Positions 8,270 to 18,005 are shown, counted from the first letter of the stretch. The stretch: 64,000 nt of DNA from Pseudomonas sp. R5-89-07 (GCF_003851685.1 NZ_CP027727.1:5890001-5954000); one strand, 5' to 3'. The notes: generated by a model not told the origin, from the letters alone. Program-made: numbers and translations.

Positions 8270-11143
8270 TTAAGAAAAATCCGGATTTTTTCGTAACAAA
8301 TCTGCCAGCCCCTCAGCGTGCATCGGCCGGCTGATCAGATAGCCCTGCACCTCGTCGCAACCTTCGGCCCGCAGGAAGTCCAGCTGCTGCTGGTCTTCCA
8401 CGCCTTCGGCCACCACCTTGAGCGCCAACCCGTGGGCCATGGCGATGATCGCTCGGGTAATAGCGGCATCCTCACGCCCCTGGCCAAGGCCCCGGATAAA
8501 GGTCTGGTCGATCTTCACGTAGTCCACCGGAATACGCTTGAGGTAGCTGAGGGACGAATAGCCGGTGCCAAAATCGTCGATGGCTAGCTTCACGCCCAGG
8601 TCGCGCAACTGCCGGAAGGTGACAATGATGTGCTCGACGCTGTCGAGCAGCTGGCTTTCGGTCAGCTCCAACTCCAGGTATTGCGGGTCCAGCCCGGTCT
8701 CTTCCAGCACCTGGCGCACCAGGCTGACCAACTTGCCCTGGCGCAACTGGTGCACCGACAGGTTCACCGACACCCGAATCGGCGCCAGCCCCTGACGCTG
8801 CCACTCACAGGCCTGCCAGCACGCCTGGCGCAACACCAACTCACCCAGCGGCACGATCAGGCCGGTTTCTTCGGCCAGGCCGATAAAGTCCCCCGGCGGT
8901 ACCAGGCCCCACTGCGGATGATCCCAACGAACCAGTGCCTCGACAGCATTGAGCTTACCGCTGGCCAGGCACAGTTTGGGTTGGTAGAACACCGCGAGCT
9001 GGCGCTCGTCGATGGCTTTGCGCAGTTGGTTTTCCAGCTGCAAACGCTCCAGGGTGCTGGCTTGCAGGCTGTCGGTGTAGAACTGGAAATTATTCCCACC
9101 CAGGTGCTTGGCGTGCTGCATCGCCATGTTCGACTGGCTGACCAGCGCGGAAATTTCCCGCGCATTATCCGGCAGCAGGCTGACGCCCATGGAAGCGCTG
9201 ACCACCAGCTCATGCCCCTCCACCGTCACCGGCACGCGCAGCTTTGCCAGCAGCCGCGTCGCCACACGCGCCAGGCTCGACAAGTTGCCGTAGGCGTCAA
9301 ACAACACAGCGAATTCATCCCCGGACAGGCGCGCAATGGTGTCGGCTTCCGGCAGCGCGTTGATCAGCCGACGCGCCATTTTCTGCAATAGCTGGTCAGC
9401 CACTTCATGGCCAAGGCTGTCGTTGAGCAGCTTGAAACGGTCGAGGTTGATGTGCAGCAGCGCCAGGCTGCGCCCACCCTGGCGCACGCGCTGATGAGCT
9501 TCGCGCAGCCGTTCGCGAAACAGCGAACGGTTAGCCAGGCCCGTCAACTCGTCGTAATGGGTGAGGTAGCGCATGCGCTCCTCGGACTCGCGCCGCGCGG
9601 ATAGATCGGCGAAAAAGCCGACAATATGGCTGACGTTGCCGCGAACATCGCGTACCACGCTCAATTGCAGCCACTGCGGGTACAGCTCGCCGTTCTTGCG
9701 CGTTTCCACCAGCTCACCCTGCCAGGTGCCGTGGCTGAGCAGCGCCTGGTGAATCACCGGAAAGTGACGCCGGGCATCGCGACTGCAGGGTAACTCCACG
9801 ACGTTGCGGCCGAGCATGTCGTCGATGTCAAAGCCGGTGACGCGGCTGAACGCCTGGTTGACGGCGATCAGCGCGTAGTTCGGGTCGAGAATCACGATGC
9901 CTTCGCTGGCCGCCTCGAACACCGTCGAGGCGAGCCGTTGTTGTTCTTCCACGGCTTTGCCGGCACTGATGTCGCGGCGTGTGCCGAGCATCCGGATAAC
10001 CCGCCCGCTGGGCGAACGCTCTACCGCCCGCCCACGGTCCTCGATCCACACCCAGTGCCCGTCGCCATGGCGTATGCGGTACTCGACCTGATAATCCTCG
10101 CTGCGGCCTTTGAGATGCTCCACCAGCGCATGCTTGAGCAGCGGCAGGTCGTCGGGGTGCAGACGCGGCTTGAGGTGGCTGAGCATCGCGGTGACAAATT
10201 CGGGTTCCAGGCCGAACAGTTCCTTGAGCTGAGTGTGGTGCACCTCATCGGTTTGCAGGTTCCAGTCCCACAAGCCCAGTTCACTGGCTTGCAGCGCCAT
10301 GGCCAAGCGCGCCTCGCTTTTATTCAGGGCAAGGCTGGCGGCGTCCAGCTCCTGGCTGCGCAGCGCCACACGGTCTTGCAGGCCAACCTGGGCTTCACGC
10401 AACTCCTGTTCGACCTGGCGTCGCTGCTCGACTTCGCGCATCAATTCCTGATTCAACTGCTCGCTGCGTTGCTGCGCCTGTTGCAAATGCTCGATCAAGG
10501 CCTGGTTCTGGAAGCGTCGCAGCAGCCCGCGCTGGATCAGGCGGTTGACCTGCCACGCCACCACACTCAAGGACGCCAACAGGATCAGACCAAGCACGCC
10601 CCAGCCCTGCTGCTGCGAGCTACCATTCCAGAACAGATAGACGATAACCGGCAACAGACACGGCAAGGCGAAGGACAAAAAGGCCCAAAGGCTGACGGCA
10701 TACGCCACGCTGGCCGACAATGTCGCCGCGCCGATCAGGCCGAACACCCAGGCCTGCTGCATGAAGCTGTCGGTCGGTGCCAGGGCGATGGCGGCGGCCG
10801 ACAGGGTCAGGCCGCTGACCGCCGAGCCGAGCATGAACATACGGCGCCAGACGGGTTGAGCCTGACGGCTGGGCATCGCCGAATCAAAGGCTGCCACCTG
10901 GATGACCCGCATCGCCACCAGGGCCAGCAACCAGACCAGCCAGATGCTGTCGAGCAGGTATTGCTTGGGGTTCCACAGAAGCCAGGCGCACACCAGGCCA
11001 TTGACCAGCATCAACAGGGTCGGCAGCAGCGAGCCCTGATACAGCAGGCGTGTACGCTCGACCGCCATCTCGGTGGCGTAATGTTTGCGGATAACCTGCG
11101 CTGGCGCCGCCGCGGGGCCGAACAAGTCAGTGTTAAAGGTCAT
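8270..11143 (-). CDS. Membrane-anchored PAS-PAS-GGDEF-EAL cyclic-di-GMP enzyme
   Basis: 957 residues from MTFNTDLFGP. The N-terminus has about five or six hydrophobic segments (residues 40-210), then a coiled coil (about 225-300), two PAS/PAC domains (about 310-550), a GGDEF domain whose active loop reads ARLSGDEFAVLF (SGDEF, an accepted variant), and a C-terminal EAL domain with EALVRW, the NLS motif and DDFGTGYSSL loop that keep phosphodiesterase residues. It therefore probably degrades, and may also make, cyclic-di-GMP in response to a signal sensed by the membrane or PAS part. The frame stays open far upstream antisense to uvrD, but the protein clearly begins at 11143. It matches the PA5442 position next to uvrD. 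Confidence 0.85.
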   Translation of the reverse strand: MTFNTDLFGPAAAPAQVIRKHYATEMAVERTRLLYQGSLLPTLLMLVNGLVCAWLLWNPKQYLLDSIWLVWLLALVAMRVIQVAAFDSAMPSRQAQPVWRRMFMLGSAVSGLTLSAAAIALAPTDSFMQQAWVFGLIGAATLSASVAYAVSLWAFLSFALPCLLPVIVYLFWNGSSQQQGWGVLGLILLASLSVVAWQVNRLIQRGLLRRFQNQALIEHLQQAQQRSEQLNQELMREVEQRRQVEQELREAQVGLQDRVALRSQELDAASLALNKSEARLAMALQASELGLWDWNLQTDEVHHTQLKELFGLEPEFVTAMLSHLKPRLHPDDLPLLKHALVEHLKGRSEDYQVEYRIRHGDGHWVWIEDRGRAVERSPSGRVIRMLGTRRDISAGKAVEEQQRLASTVFEAASEGIVILDPNYALIAVNQAFSRVTGFDIDDMLGRNVVELPCSRDARRHFPVIHQALLSHGTWQGELVETRKNGELYPQWLQLSVVRDVRGNVSHIVGFFADLSARRESEERMRYLTHYDELTGLANRSLFRERLREAHQRVRQGGRSLALLHINLDRFKLLNDSLGHEVADQLLQKMARRLINALPEADTIARLSGDEFAVLFDAYGNLSSLARVATRLLAKLRVPVTVEGHELVVSASMGVSLLPDNAREISALVSQSNMAMQHAKHLGGNNFQFYTDSLQASTLERLQLENQLRKAIDERQLAVFYQPKLCLASGKLNAVEALVRWDHPQWGLVPPGDFIGLAEETGLIVPLGELVLRQACWQACEWQRQGLAPIRVSVNLSVHQLRQGKLVSLVRQVLEETGLDPQYLELELTESQLLDSVEHIIVTFRQLRDLGVKLAIDDFGTGYSSLSYLKRIPVDYVKIDQTFIRGLGQGREDAAITRAIIAMAHGLALKVVAEGVEDQQQLDFLRAEGCDEVQGYLISRPMHAEGLADLLRKNPDFS

Positions 11144-11226
11144 AGGCAGTGTTCTTATAATGGTGAGCCCGAAACATCGACGGAGCATACACAAGCAAGC
11201 GCCTGGACCAAACCGCCCCAGGCCAT

Positions 11227-11269
11227 AAAAAACACCCGTCGGCTGAACGCAAAGCGTTGTTCCAGACGG
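11227..11269 (-). terminator. Intrinsic terminator-like hairpin upstream of the GGDEF/EAL gene
   Basis: On the minus strand an imperfect stem (CCGTC...AACGC-TTT-GCGTT...GACGG) is followed by GTGTTTTTT. It lies about 85 bases upstream of the GGDEF/EAL start and in the same orientation, so it would end a transcript starting in 11280-11410. It may be a small RNA terminator or a leader attenuator. Confidence 0.5.
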
Positions 11270-11410
11270 CTTGAACGAGACGCCACGCGGGCTGTGACGC
11301 ATGACTAACCGGTCATCCGCACTCTGCAGAATGTTTGCCCCCGTTGGTTTTGTGTCGACCACCTGGCATTGGGATTTGCCCGTCTCCCCCCAGCACCCTA
11401 GAATGCGCCG

Positions 11411-13594
11411 ATGCGCGATGATCTCTCCCTTTTGTTGAATTCCCTCAACGATGCCCAACGCCAGGCCGTAGCGGCCCCCGTTGGCCGTCAGTTGGTCCTG
11501 GCCGGTGCTGGCTCCGGTAAAACCCGAGTGCTGGTGCACCGTATCGCCTGGTTGATCCAGGTCGAGAACGCGTCCCCCCACTCCATCCTGTCGGTGACCT
11601 TCACCAACAAGGCCGCGGCCGAGATGCGCCATCGCATCGAGCAGTTGATGGGCATCAGCCCGGCCGGCATGTGGGTGGGCACCTTCCACGGCCTGGCGCA
11701 CCGCCTGTTGCGGGCGCACTGGCAGGAAGCGGGGCTGAGCCAGACGTTCCAGATCCTCGACAGCGACGACCAGCAACGTCTGGTCAAGCGAGTGATCCGC
11801 GAGCTGGGCCTGGATGAACAGCGCTGGCCGGCGCGCCAGGCCCAGTGGTTCATCAACGGCCAGAAGGATGAGGGCCTGCGCCCGCAACATATCCAGGCCA
11901 GCGGTGACCTGTTCCTGGCCACCATGCGCAGCATCTATGAAGCCTACGAGGCGGCCTGCCTGCGCGCCGGCGTGATCGACTTCTCCGAGCTGCTGTTGCG
12001 CGCCCTTGACCTGTGGCGCGACAACCCCGGCTTGCTGGCCCATTACCAGAAGCGCTTCCGGCACATTCTGGTGGACGAGTTCCAAGATACCAACGCCGTG
12101 CAGTACGCCTGGTTGCGCCTGCTGGCCAAGGGCGGCGACAGCCTGATGGTGGTGGGTGACGACGACCAGTCGATCTACGGCTGGCGCGGCGCGAAAATCG
12201 AGAACATCTACCAGTACTCCGAAGACTTCCCGGACGCGGTGACCATCCGCCTCGAGCAGAACTACCGCTCCACCGCGGGTATCCTGAAGGCCGCCAACGC
12301 CTTGATCGCCAACAACACCGGGCGCCTGGGCAAAGAGCTGTGGACTGATGGCGGCGAAGGCGAAGCGATCAACCTGTACGCCGCGTTCAACGAACACGAT
12401 GAAGCGCGCTACGTGGTGGAAACCATCGAGAGCGCGCTGAAAACCGGCCTGGCACGCAGTGATATCGCCATTCTTTACCGCTCCAACGCCCAGTCGCGGG
12501 TATTGGAAGAAGCCTTGTTGCGCGAGCGCATCCCTTATCGCATCTATGGCGGCCAGCGCTTCTTCGAGCGTGCGGAAATCAAGAACGCCATGGCCTACCT
12601 GCGCTTGCTGGAAGGTCGCGGCAACGATGCGGCGCTGGAGCGGGTCATTAATGTCCCGGCCCGTGGCATCGGTGAAAAAACCGTCGAGGCCATTCGCGAG
12701 CACGCCCGCCATGCCGACGTGTCGATGTGGGAGGCCATGCGCCTGCTTATCGCCAATAAAGGCCTGACGGGCCGCGCAGCCGGCGCATTGGGTGTATTTG
12801 TCGAGTTGATCGAGAATCTCGCGGCCAAATGCGCGGAAATGCCTCTGCACTTGATGACTCAGACCGTGATCGAACAGTCCGGCCTGATCGCCTACCACGA
12901 GGCGGAGAAAGGCGAGAAAGGCCAGGCCCGCGTAGAAAACCTTGAGGAACTGGTCAGCGCCGCCCGCGCCTTCGAGAACACCGATGAAGATGAAGAGCTG
13001 ACCCCGCTCGCCGCCTTCCTCGGCCATGCGTCGCTGGAGGCCGGCGATACCCAGGCCGACGAGCATGAAGACAGCATCCAGCTGATGACCTTGCACAGTG
13101 CCAAGGGCCTGGAGTTCCCGTATGTGTTCCTGGTGGGCATGGAAGAAGGCCTGTTCCCCCACAAGATGAGCCTGGAAGAACCTGGCCGCCTTGAGGAAGA
13201 ACGCCGCCTGGCTTACGTGGGCATTACCCGGGCGATGCAGAACCTGGTGATGACCTATGCCGAGACCCGACGCCTGTACGGCAGCGAGACCTACAACAAG
13301 GTGTCGCGCTTCGTACGTGAAGTGCCGAAGGGGCTGATCCAGGAAGTGCGCTTGTCCAACAGCGTCAGCCGCCCGTTTGGCGGCGGCCAGCAGCAGAACT
13401 CCAGCACCCTGTTTGCCGGCTCCGCGATTCCGGAAACCGCGTTCAGCCTGGGCCAGCAGGTCCGGCATGCCATCTTTGGGGAAGGCGTGATCCTCAACTT
13501 CGAAGGCGCCGGCGCCCAGGCACGGGTGCAGGTCAACTTCGCCGAGGGCAGCAAGTGGCTGATGATGGGCTATGCGAAGCTTGAGGCGGTCTGA
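11411..13594 (+). CDS. uvrD: DNA helicase II UvrD
   Basis: 727 residues. Superfamily 1A helicase with all motifs: Walker A LAGAGSGKTRVL (about 31-42), Ia SVTFTNKAAAEMRHR, Walker B LVDEFQDTN, motif III VVGDDDQSIYGWRGA, motif IV EQNYRSTAGIL, V TLHSAKGLEFPYVFLVGMEEGLFPH, VI LEEERRLAYVGITRA. It unwinds DNA 3'-5' in nucleotide excision and mismatch repair. The C-terminal Tudor-like segment (QQVRHAIFGEGVILNFEGAG) that contacts RNA polymerase is present. Length and order are normal. Confidence 0.95.
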   Translation: MRDDLSLLLNSLNDAQRQAVAAPVGRQLVLAGAGSGKTRVLVHRIAWLIQVENASPHSILSVTFTNKAAAEMRHRIEQLMGISPAGMWVGTFHGLAHRLLRAHWQEAGLSQTFQILDSDDQQRLVKRVIRELGLDEQRWPARQAQWFINGQKDEGLRPQHIQASGDLFLATMRSIYEAYEAACLRAGVIDFSELLLRALDLWRDNPGLLAHYQKRFRHILVDEFQDTNAVQYAWLRLLAKGGDSLMVVGDDDQSIYGWRGAKIENIYQYSEDFPDAVTIRLEQNYRSTAGILKAANALIANNTGRLGKELWTDGGEGEAINLYAAFNEHDEARYVVETIESALKTGLARSDIAILYRSNAQSRVLEEALLRERIPYRIYGGQRFFERAEIKNAMAYLRLLEGRGNDAALERVINVPARGIGEKTVEAIREHARHADVSMWEAMRLLIANKGLTGRAAGALGVFVELIENLAAKCAEMPLHLMTQTVIEQSGLIAYHEAEKGEKGQARVENLEELVSAARAFENTDEDEELTPLAAFLGHASLEAGDTQADEHEDSIQLMTLHSAKGLEFPYVFLVGMEEGLFPHKMSLEEPGRLEEERRLAYVGITRAMQNLVMTYAETRRLYGSETYNKVSRFVREVPKGLIQEVRLSNSVSRPFGGGQQQNSSTLFAGSAIPETAFSLGQQVRHAIFGEGVILNFEGAGAQARVQVNFAEGSKWLMMGYAKLEAV

Positions 13595-13609
13595 AACGAC
13601 GGTAGGTGA

Positions 13610-13629
13610 CGAGGGAGCTTGCTCCCTCG
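13610..13629. repeat. REP palindrome (GAGGGAGCTTGC type)
   Basis: CGAGGGAGCTTGCTCCCTCG is a perfect palindrome 15 bases after the uvrD stop. It belongs to a second Pseudomonas REP group and may act as the uvrD transcript 3' hairpin. Confidence 0.75.
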
Positions 13630-13840
13630 CCACGTCAAGCCCACCACACGAAACACCGCGTAACATGAAGATTATAGGCTCGCCCTTGTTTTAGACGAGC
13701 GCGGGCCAATATCTGTAATACGTCCTACAGACCATTCTGAATCGGTCCTACGCAAAAGCCCGAAACATTATGCCGCTAGCCACTGTCACGACACCTGTGC
13801 AACATGGCGCGCGTGCAATCCACAAATGGGAATTCCCTTT

Positions 13841-14710
13841 ATGAAACGTTTTCTTAGCATCGCCATGGCGTTGTGCATCGGCTTGACGATGAGCCTCGAC
13901 GCCAACGCCAAACGCTTCGGTGGCGGCAAGAGCATGGGCTCGGCACCGACTCACCAGACTAGCCAGATGGCTCCATCCGCCGGTGCCGGCGGTGCTGCAG
14001 CTACCGCAGGCGCAGCCGGTGCCGCGGGCGCTGCTGCCAAGGCCGGCGGTGCTTCGCGCTGGTTGGGCCCGCTGGCCGGCATCGCCGCCGGTGGCCTGCT
14101 CGCCTCCATGTTCATGGGCGGCGGCTTCCAGGGCATGCAGATCTTCGACATCCTGATCCTGGCGGTTATCGCCTTTGTGATCTTCCGCTTTATCGCTGCC
14201 CGTCGCCGCAAGCAGCAGGAGCACCTGGCTCCGGCCGGCGCGCCGATGCAGCGTGAAGTGTTCGAGCAAAAACCGGCCATGGGTTCGATCTTCGGTGGTT
14301 CGGCAGCCCCTGCCGCCGCCCGTCCGGTGATCAACGCACCGGCCTGGTTCAACGAAGAACGTTTCGTCGAAGCGGCCCGCAACCACTTCCAGTCCCTGCA
14401 GCAGCACTGGGACGCCAACGAAATGGACAAGATCGCCGAGTTCGTGACCCCGCAACTGCTGGACTTCCTCAAGCGCGAACGCGCCGACCTGGGTGACGGC
14501 TTCCAGTCGACCTATATCGACGACCTGCGCGTACAGCTGGAAGGTGTGGATGATCGCGCCGACAAGACCATCGCCACCCTGACCTTCAGCGGCGTGTCGA
14601 AGACCTCGCGTTTCGACCAGGGCGAAGTGTTCAGCGAAAGCTGGAACATGGAACGCGCCCAGGGCGACAACCAGCCATGGCTGGTCGCCGGTATCCGCCA
14701 GAACGGCTGA
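13841..14710 (+). CDS. Tim44-like domain protein with signal peptide
   Basis: 289 residues from MKRFLSIAMALC. A signal peptide (to about residue 23, ANA-KR) is followed by a Gly/Ala-rich linker (about 35-75), two hydrophobic stretches (about 78-125, including MQIFDILILAVIAFVIFRFIA) and a C-terminal Tim44/MrpL45-like domain (about 165-285; WFNEERFVEAARNHFQSLQQHWDANEMDKI). In bacteria these are membrane proteins of unknown role, and the mitochondrial relative recruits Hsp70 to the import channel. An upstream in-frame ATG at 13826 adds five residues that would precede the signal peptide. Followed by a clear terminator. Confidence 0.8.
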   Translation: MKRFLSIAMALCIGLTMSLDANAKRFGGGKSMGSAPTHQTSQMAPSAGAGGAAATAGAAGAAGAAAKAGGASRWLGPLAGIAAGGLLASMFMGGGFQGMQIFDILILAVIAFVIFRFIAARRRKQQEHLAPAGAPMQREVFEQKPAMGSIFGGSAAPAAARPVINAPAWFNEERFVEAARNHFQSLQQHWDANEMDKIAEFVTPQLLDFLKRERADLGDGFQSTYIDDLRVQLEGVDDRADKTIATLTFSGVSKTSRFDQGEVFSESWNMERAQGDNQPWLVAGIRQNG

Positions 14711-14740
14711 AACCTGCACGTTTGAGCAAGCGGTAACAAA

Positions 14741-14766
14741 AACCCCGGACATGTCCGGGGTTTTCT
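14741..14766 (+). terminator. Rho-independent terminator after the Tim44-like gene
   Basis: A perfect CCCCGGACATGTCCGGGG stem followed by TTTTCT, 30 bases past the stop codon. Confidence 0.9.
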
Positions 14767-14845
14767 ATTTCACGGTTGCACTTATAGCGAGCTACTGTAT
14801 AAAACGCCCCTATAAACCGCGCCATCTAGCAAGAGGATCCCGGCC

Positions 14846-15253
14846 GTGGAAGAAATCATCGAACAACTGCGTGAAGCCAACGAACCGGTCCCGGTTCCTT
14901 TGGAGCTACCTGACGAAGACCAGCTGGTGGAAATCGAGGAACAACTGTTCATCGACATCCCGTTTGTATTCCGCGAATTCCTGCTGACCGTCAGCGACGT
15001 GGTGTACGGCAGCCTTGAGCCGGTGACTGTCACCGACCCGCAATCCCACACCTATCTGCCGGACGTTGCCGCCAACGCCTGGGATGCCGGTGTTGACCGC
15101 AGCCTGATCCCGATCTGCCAGGACGGCGATGACTACTACTGCGTCGAAGAAGACGGCACCGTAGTGCTGTGGTCTGCCGAGGAAGAGCTGGTCCAGGAAG
15201 AAACCTGGGAATCGGTGTGGCACTGGGCACGGGACGTCTGGCTGGAAAGCTGA
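14846..15253 (+). CDS. SMI1/KNR4 (SUKH) family protein
   Basis: 135 residues, very acidic. LELPDEDQLVEIEEQLFIDIP-FVFREFLLTVSDVVYGSLEPVTV is the SMI1/KNR4 fold, and the late VVLWSAEEE and WHWARDVWLES segments fit as well. Many SUKH proteins are immunity proteins to nuclease toxins, but this one stands alone beside housekeeping genes with no toxin nearby, so a general cellular role is as likely. RBS AAGAGGATCC precedes the start; the chosen start may be a GTG, with the first ATG-like alternatives giving similar lengths. Confidence 0.7.
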   Translation: MEEIIEQLREANEPVPVPLELPDEDQLVEIEEQLFIDIPFVFREFLLTVSDVVYGSLEPVTVTDPQSHTYLPDVAANAWDAGVDRSLIPICQDGDDYYCVEEDGTVVLWSAEEELVQEETWESVWHWARDVWLES

Positions 15254-15260
15254 GGCCTTT

Positions 15261-15359
15261 GTAGGAGTGGAGCTTGCTCGCGAGAAACCTGAGGGCGCCA
15301 GTGGGTGTCAGGTTTTCCGCGTTATCGTTAACGATCTTCGCGAGCAAGCTCGCTCCTAC
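15261..15359. repeat. REPIN (TAGGAGNGAGCTTGCTCGCG type)
   Basis: Two inverted REP units, GTAGGAGTGGAGCTTGCTCG at the left and CGAGCAAGCTCGCTCCTAC at the right, about 50 bases apart, as in REPINs. The right arm overlaps the stop codon region of the convergent antiporter gene (stop 15356-15358). Confidence 0.85.
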
Positions 15360-17113
15360 TGCGTATCCTTGTGGTTATCCAGGGTTTCCAGCAAGGCAAC
15401 CTGCATCCTCGTATGCACGCGGATGAACCAGCGCCAAAGCACAGCCGCCACCGCCGCCGTGACCACCGCGATGAGCACCAGCAGCTTGTTGGTCGGTAAG
15501 ATGCTGGCCGACAAGGCTGCCAGCAGCAGGAAGATCACCAACAGCGACAAGATTGGAATCAACTCTGCAATCACCCGCCGCACACGCTGGGTATGCCGCC
15601 CCGCCATCTCCGGCTTGACGCTCATCTCGGCCAGCAGCATCGACAACGCCTTGAGCTTGCGATACGCCGCAATCAGGAACGGCAATGACAACAGCAGCGC
15701 CCCGCCCCAGATCAACGCCTTCTGCCAGCTTGGATCGCTGATCCAGCCTTCCAGATACCCTCCGATGCGCGCCGCGAAAAAGCTTCCTGCGAAAAAGATC
15801 GCGATCACCAGCGCCAGGTTCACCCCCACTTGCAGAAGGATCTTGCGGATCATCGCCGCCAGCATGGCGCCTTCGCCTTGAGGCTGGATACTGCGCAGCC
15901 ATTCGCCGTACATCCCGAATACCCGGCCCATGCGTTGGGGCATCACAGCGGCGATTTTCAGCGACAGCGGGTCGGCAGCGCGGATCAGGTAGGGGGTGAG
16001 CAAGGTCGTGATTGCCGAAACCGCCACGGCCACCGGGTACAGAAAATCGCTGGTGACCTGCAGGGTCATCCCCAGCGCCGCGATGATGAAAGAGAATTCG
16101 CCAATCTGTGACAGCCCCATGCCCACCCGCAGCGACGTGCGGCCATCGTTGCCGGCGATAAATGCGCCCAGCCCGCAAGACAGCATCTTGCCCAGCACCA
16201 CGGCCACGGTGATCACCGCAATCGGCCAGGCGTACTGCAGCAAGATCTGGGGGTCGATCATCAACCCAATGGCCACAAAGAAGATCGCACTGAACATGTC
16301 GCGAACCGGTTCGATCAAGCGCTCGATCTTAATCAGTTGGCGCGATTCGGCCATGATCGCGCCGATCAGGAACGCCCCCAGCACCATGCTGTATTCGAGC
16401 TTGACCACCAGCAGGCAGAAGCCGAAACACAGGCCCAGTACGGTAATCAGCAGCATCTCGTTGCTTTCGAATCTGGCGACATAAGCCAGCAGGCGCGGCA
16501 CCAGCAAAATGCCAATCACCAGGGCAACAATCATGAACAGCGACAGCTTGCCCACCGTGGAAAACACCTCGCCGGAACTGACCGTACCACTGACGGCAAT
16601 GCTCGACAGCAGGGCAATGATGCCGATCCCCAGGATATCCTCGACGATCAGTACGCCGAATATCAGCTGGGCGAAACGCTGGTTTTTCATCTTCAGGTCA
16701 TTGAGGGCCTTGACGATGATGGTGGTAGAGGAGATCGCCAGGATCGCGCCGAGGAACAGTGAATCCATGGTGTTCCAGTCGAACCACTGGCCAATCTCGT
16801 AGCCGATCCAGATCATCAGGATGATTTCCAGGAACGCCGCGATAAACGCCGTGGCACCGACCTTGAACAGCTTGCGCAGGCTGAATTCCAGGCCCAGGCA
16901 GAACATCAGGAAGATCACCCCAAGCTCAGCCAGGGTCTTGATCGTGTCTTCATCGTGAATCAGGCCGAACGGCGGTGTGTGCGGGCCGATAATGAAGCCG
17001 GCGACGATATAGCCCAGCACCACCGGCTGCTTGAGGCGGTGAAACAGAATGGTGACTACTCCCGCCACCAGCATGATCACGGCCAAGTCCTGGATAAAGC
17101 TGATGGCGTGCAT
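15356..17113 (-). CDS. CPA2-family monovalent cation:proton antiporter (YbaL/KefB-like)
   Basis: 585 residues from MHAISFIQDL. About 12-13 hydrophobic segments. The N-terminal KQPVVLGYIVAGFIIGPHTPP and the core KMKNQRFAQLIFGVLIVEDILGIGIIALL carry the conserved E/D residues of Na/H and K/H exchangers. Unlike KefB/KefC it has no C-terminal Rossmann (TrkA-N) domain; the last part holds extra membrane segments and ends WFIRVHTRMQVALLETLDNHKDTQ. It probably exchanges K+ or Na+ for H+ across the inner membrane. The frame is open upstream to 17260, but family alignment favours the start at 17113 with GGAG-like bases upstream. Confidence 0.8.
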   Translation of the reverse strand: MHAISFIQDLAVIMLVAGVVTILFHRLKQPVVLGYIVAGFIIGPHTPPFGLIHDEDTIKTLAELGVIFLMFCLGLEFSLRKLFKVGATAFIAAFLEIILMIWIGYEIGQWFDWNTMDSLFLGAILAISSTTIIVKALNDLKMKNQRFAQLIFGVLIVEDILGIGIIALLSSIAVSGTVSSGEVFSTVGKLSLFMIVALVIGILLVPRLLAYVARFESNEMLLITVLGLCFGFCLLVVKLEYSMVLGAFLIGAIMAESRQLIKIERLIEPVRDMFSAIFFVAIGLMIDPQILLQYAWPIAVITVAVVLGKMLSCGLGAFIAGNDGRTSLRVGMGLSQIGEFSFIIAALGMTLQVTSDFLYPVAVAVSAITTLLTPYLIRAADPLSLKIAAVMPQRMGRVFGMYGEWLRSIQPQGEGAMLAAMIRKILLQVGVNLALVIAIFFAGSFFAARIGGYLEGWISDPSWQKALIWGGALLLSLPFLIAAYRKLKALSMLLAEMSVKPEMAGRHTQRVRRVIAELIPILSLLVIFLLLAALSASILPTNKLLVLIAVVTAAVAAVLWRWFIRVHTRMQVALLETLDNHKDTQ

Positions 17114-17393
17114 GGCGAGGGGCTCCTTGAAATGGCTGGCGCTTTTCCGACTTACCACCTGCGCAGCCGCTGAGAGAAAAGTCTGCCGTAATCGTAAGAA
17201 ATGCCCCGAGATGGGCTTTTGAAGGTTAACACCGCGACTTCCGCCAGAAAGCCGGTGCAATATATGGAAACAGATCGGCCCAAGCGTGACGGCAAGCCGC
17301 CCGCCGGCGTCCCGTTAAGGATGGCGCTGCAAAGCCCCCAGCACCCGCAGAGGTGCCCTACCCCAACCAATGCCTACAACCCGTGAGTGTGCT

Positions 17394-17879
17394 ATGGAAC
17401 CCGGAAACGCCCAGCTGTCGATGACGGTATTGATGACCCCTGACATGGCCAACTTCTCAGGCAATGTCCACGGCGGCACACTGCTCAAGTACCTCGACGA
17501 AGTGGCGTACGCGTGCGCCAGCCGTTATGCCGGCCGTTATGTGGTCACGCTGTCGGTGGACCAGGTGATTTTCCGCGAGCCGATTCATGTCGGCGAGCTG
17601 GTGACCTTTCTCGCGTCGGTCAACTACACCGGCAACACCTCGATGGAAGTAGGCATCAAGGTGGTGACCGAGAACATTCGTGAACGCTCGGTGCGTCATA
17701 CCAACAGCTGCTTTTTCACCATGGTGGCGGTGGACGACCAACGCAAACCGGCCGCCGTACCGCCCTTGCAGCCGCAGAACAGCGAAGACAAGCGCCGCTT
17801 CGTGCAGGCCCAGCAGCGTCGGCAGATACGCCAGGAACTGGAAAAGCGCTACCAGGAAATCAAGGCCGACGCGCCCTGA
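17394..17879 (+). CDS. Acyl-CoA thioesterase, YciA/hotdog family
   Basis: 161 residues from MEPGNAQLSM. Hotdog-fold thioesterase: TPDMANFSGNVHGGTLLKYLDEVAYACASRYAG holds the catalytic Asn/His-Gly-Gly-x5-D region, and VVTLSVDQVIFREPIHVGELV the central strand. Hydrolyses acyl-CoA to free fatty acid and CoA. An in-frame ATG at 17370 would add eight poorly conserved residues. The basic C-terminal helix (RRFVQAQQRRQIRQELEKRY) is usual in the Pseudomonas proteins. Confidence 0.85.
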   Translation: MEPGNAQLSMTVLMTPDMANFSGNVHGGTLLKYLDEVAYACASRYAGRYVVTLSVDQVIFREPIHVGELVTFLASVNYTGNTSMEVGIKVVTENIRERSVRHTNSCFFTMVAVDDQRKPAAVPPLQPQNSEDKRRFVQAQQRRQIRQELEKRYQEIKADAP

Positions 17880-17902
17880 TTCAAGTTCTGCAAACCCAAA
17901 AT

Positions 17903-17989
17903 GTGGGAGGGGGCTTGCCCCCGATAGCGGTATTTCAGCCAAAGAGATGGCGGCTGATATATCGCAATCGGGGGCAAGCCCCCTCCCAC
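17903..17989. repeat. REPIN (GTGGGAGGGGGCTTGC type)
   Basis: GTGGGAGGGGGCTTGCCCCC at the left and its inverted partner ending CCCCCTCCCAC at the right, about 45 bases apart, between convergent genes. Confidence 0.9.
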
Positions 17990-18005
17990 ATTGGGTTTTG
18001 TGTAG

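Noticed and set aside
9938..11308. 456-codon plus-strand frame opposite the GGDEF/EAL gene
   Set aside because: Gln/His/Arg-rich antisense shadow without motifs.
11144..13666. Long minus-strand extension (about 840 codons) of the GGDEF/EAL frame antisense to uvrD
   Set aside because: The protein has a natural start at 11143; the upstream part is low-complexity shadow coding opposite an intact uvrD.
15261..15359. CRISPR or transposon inverted repeats at REPIN sites
   Set aside because: Palindromic pairs of about 90 bases in total without internal genes are the known REPIN form.
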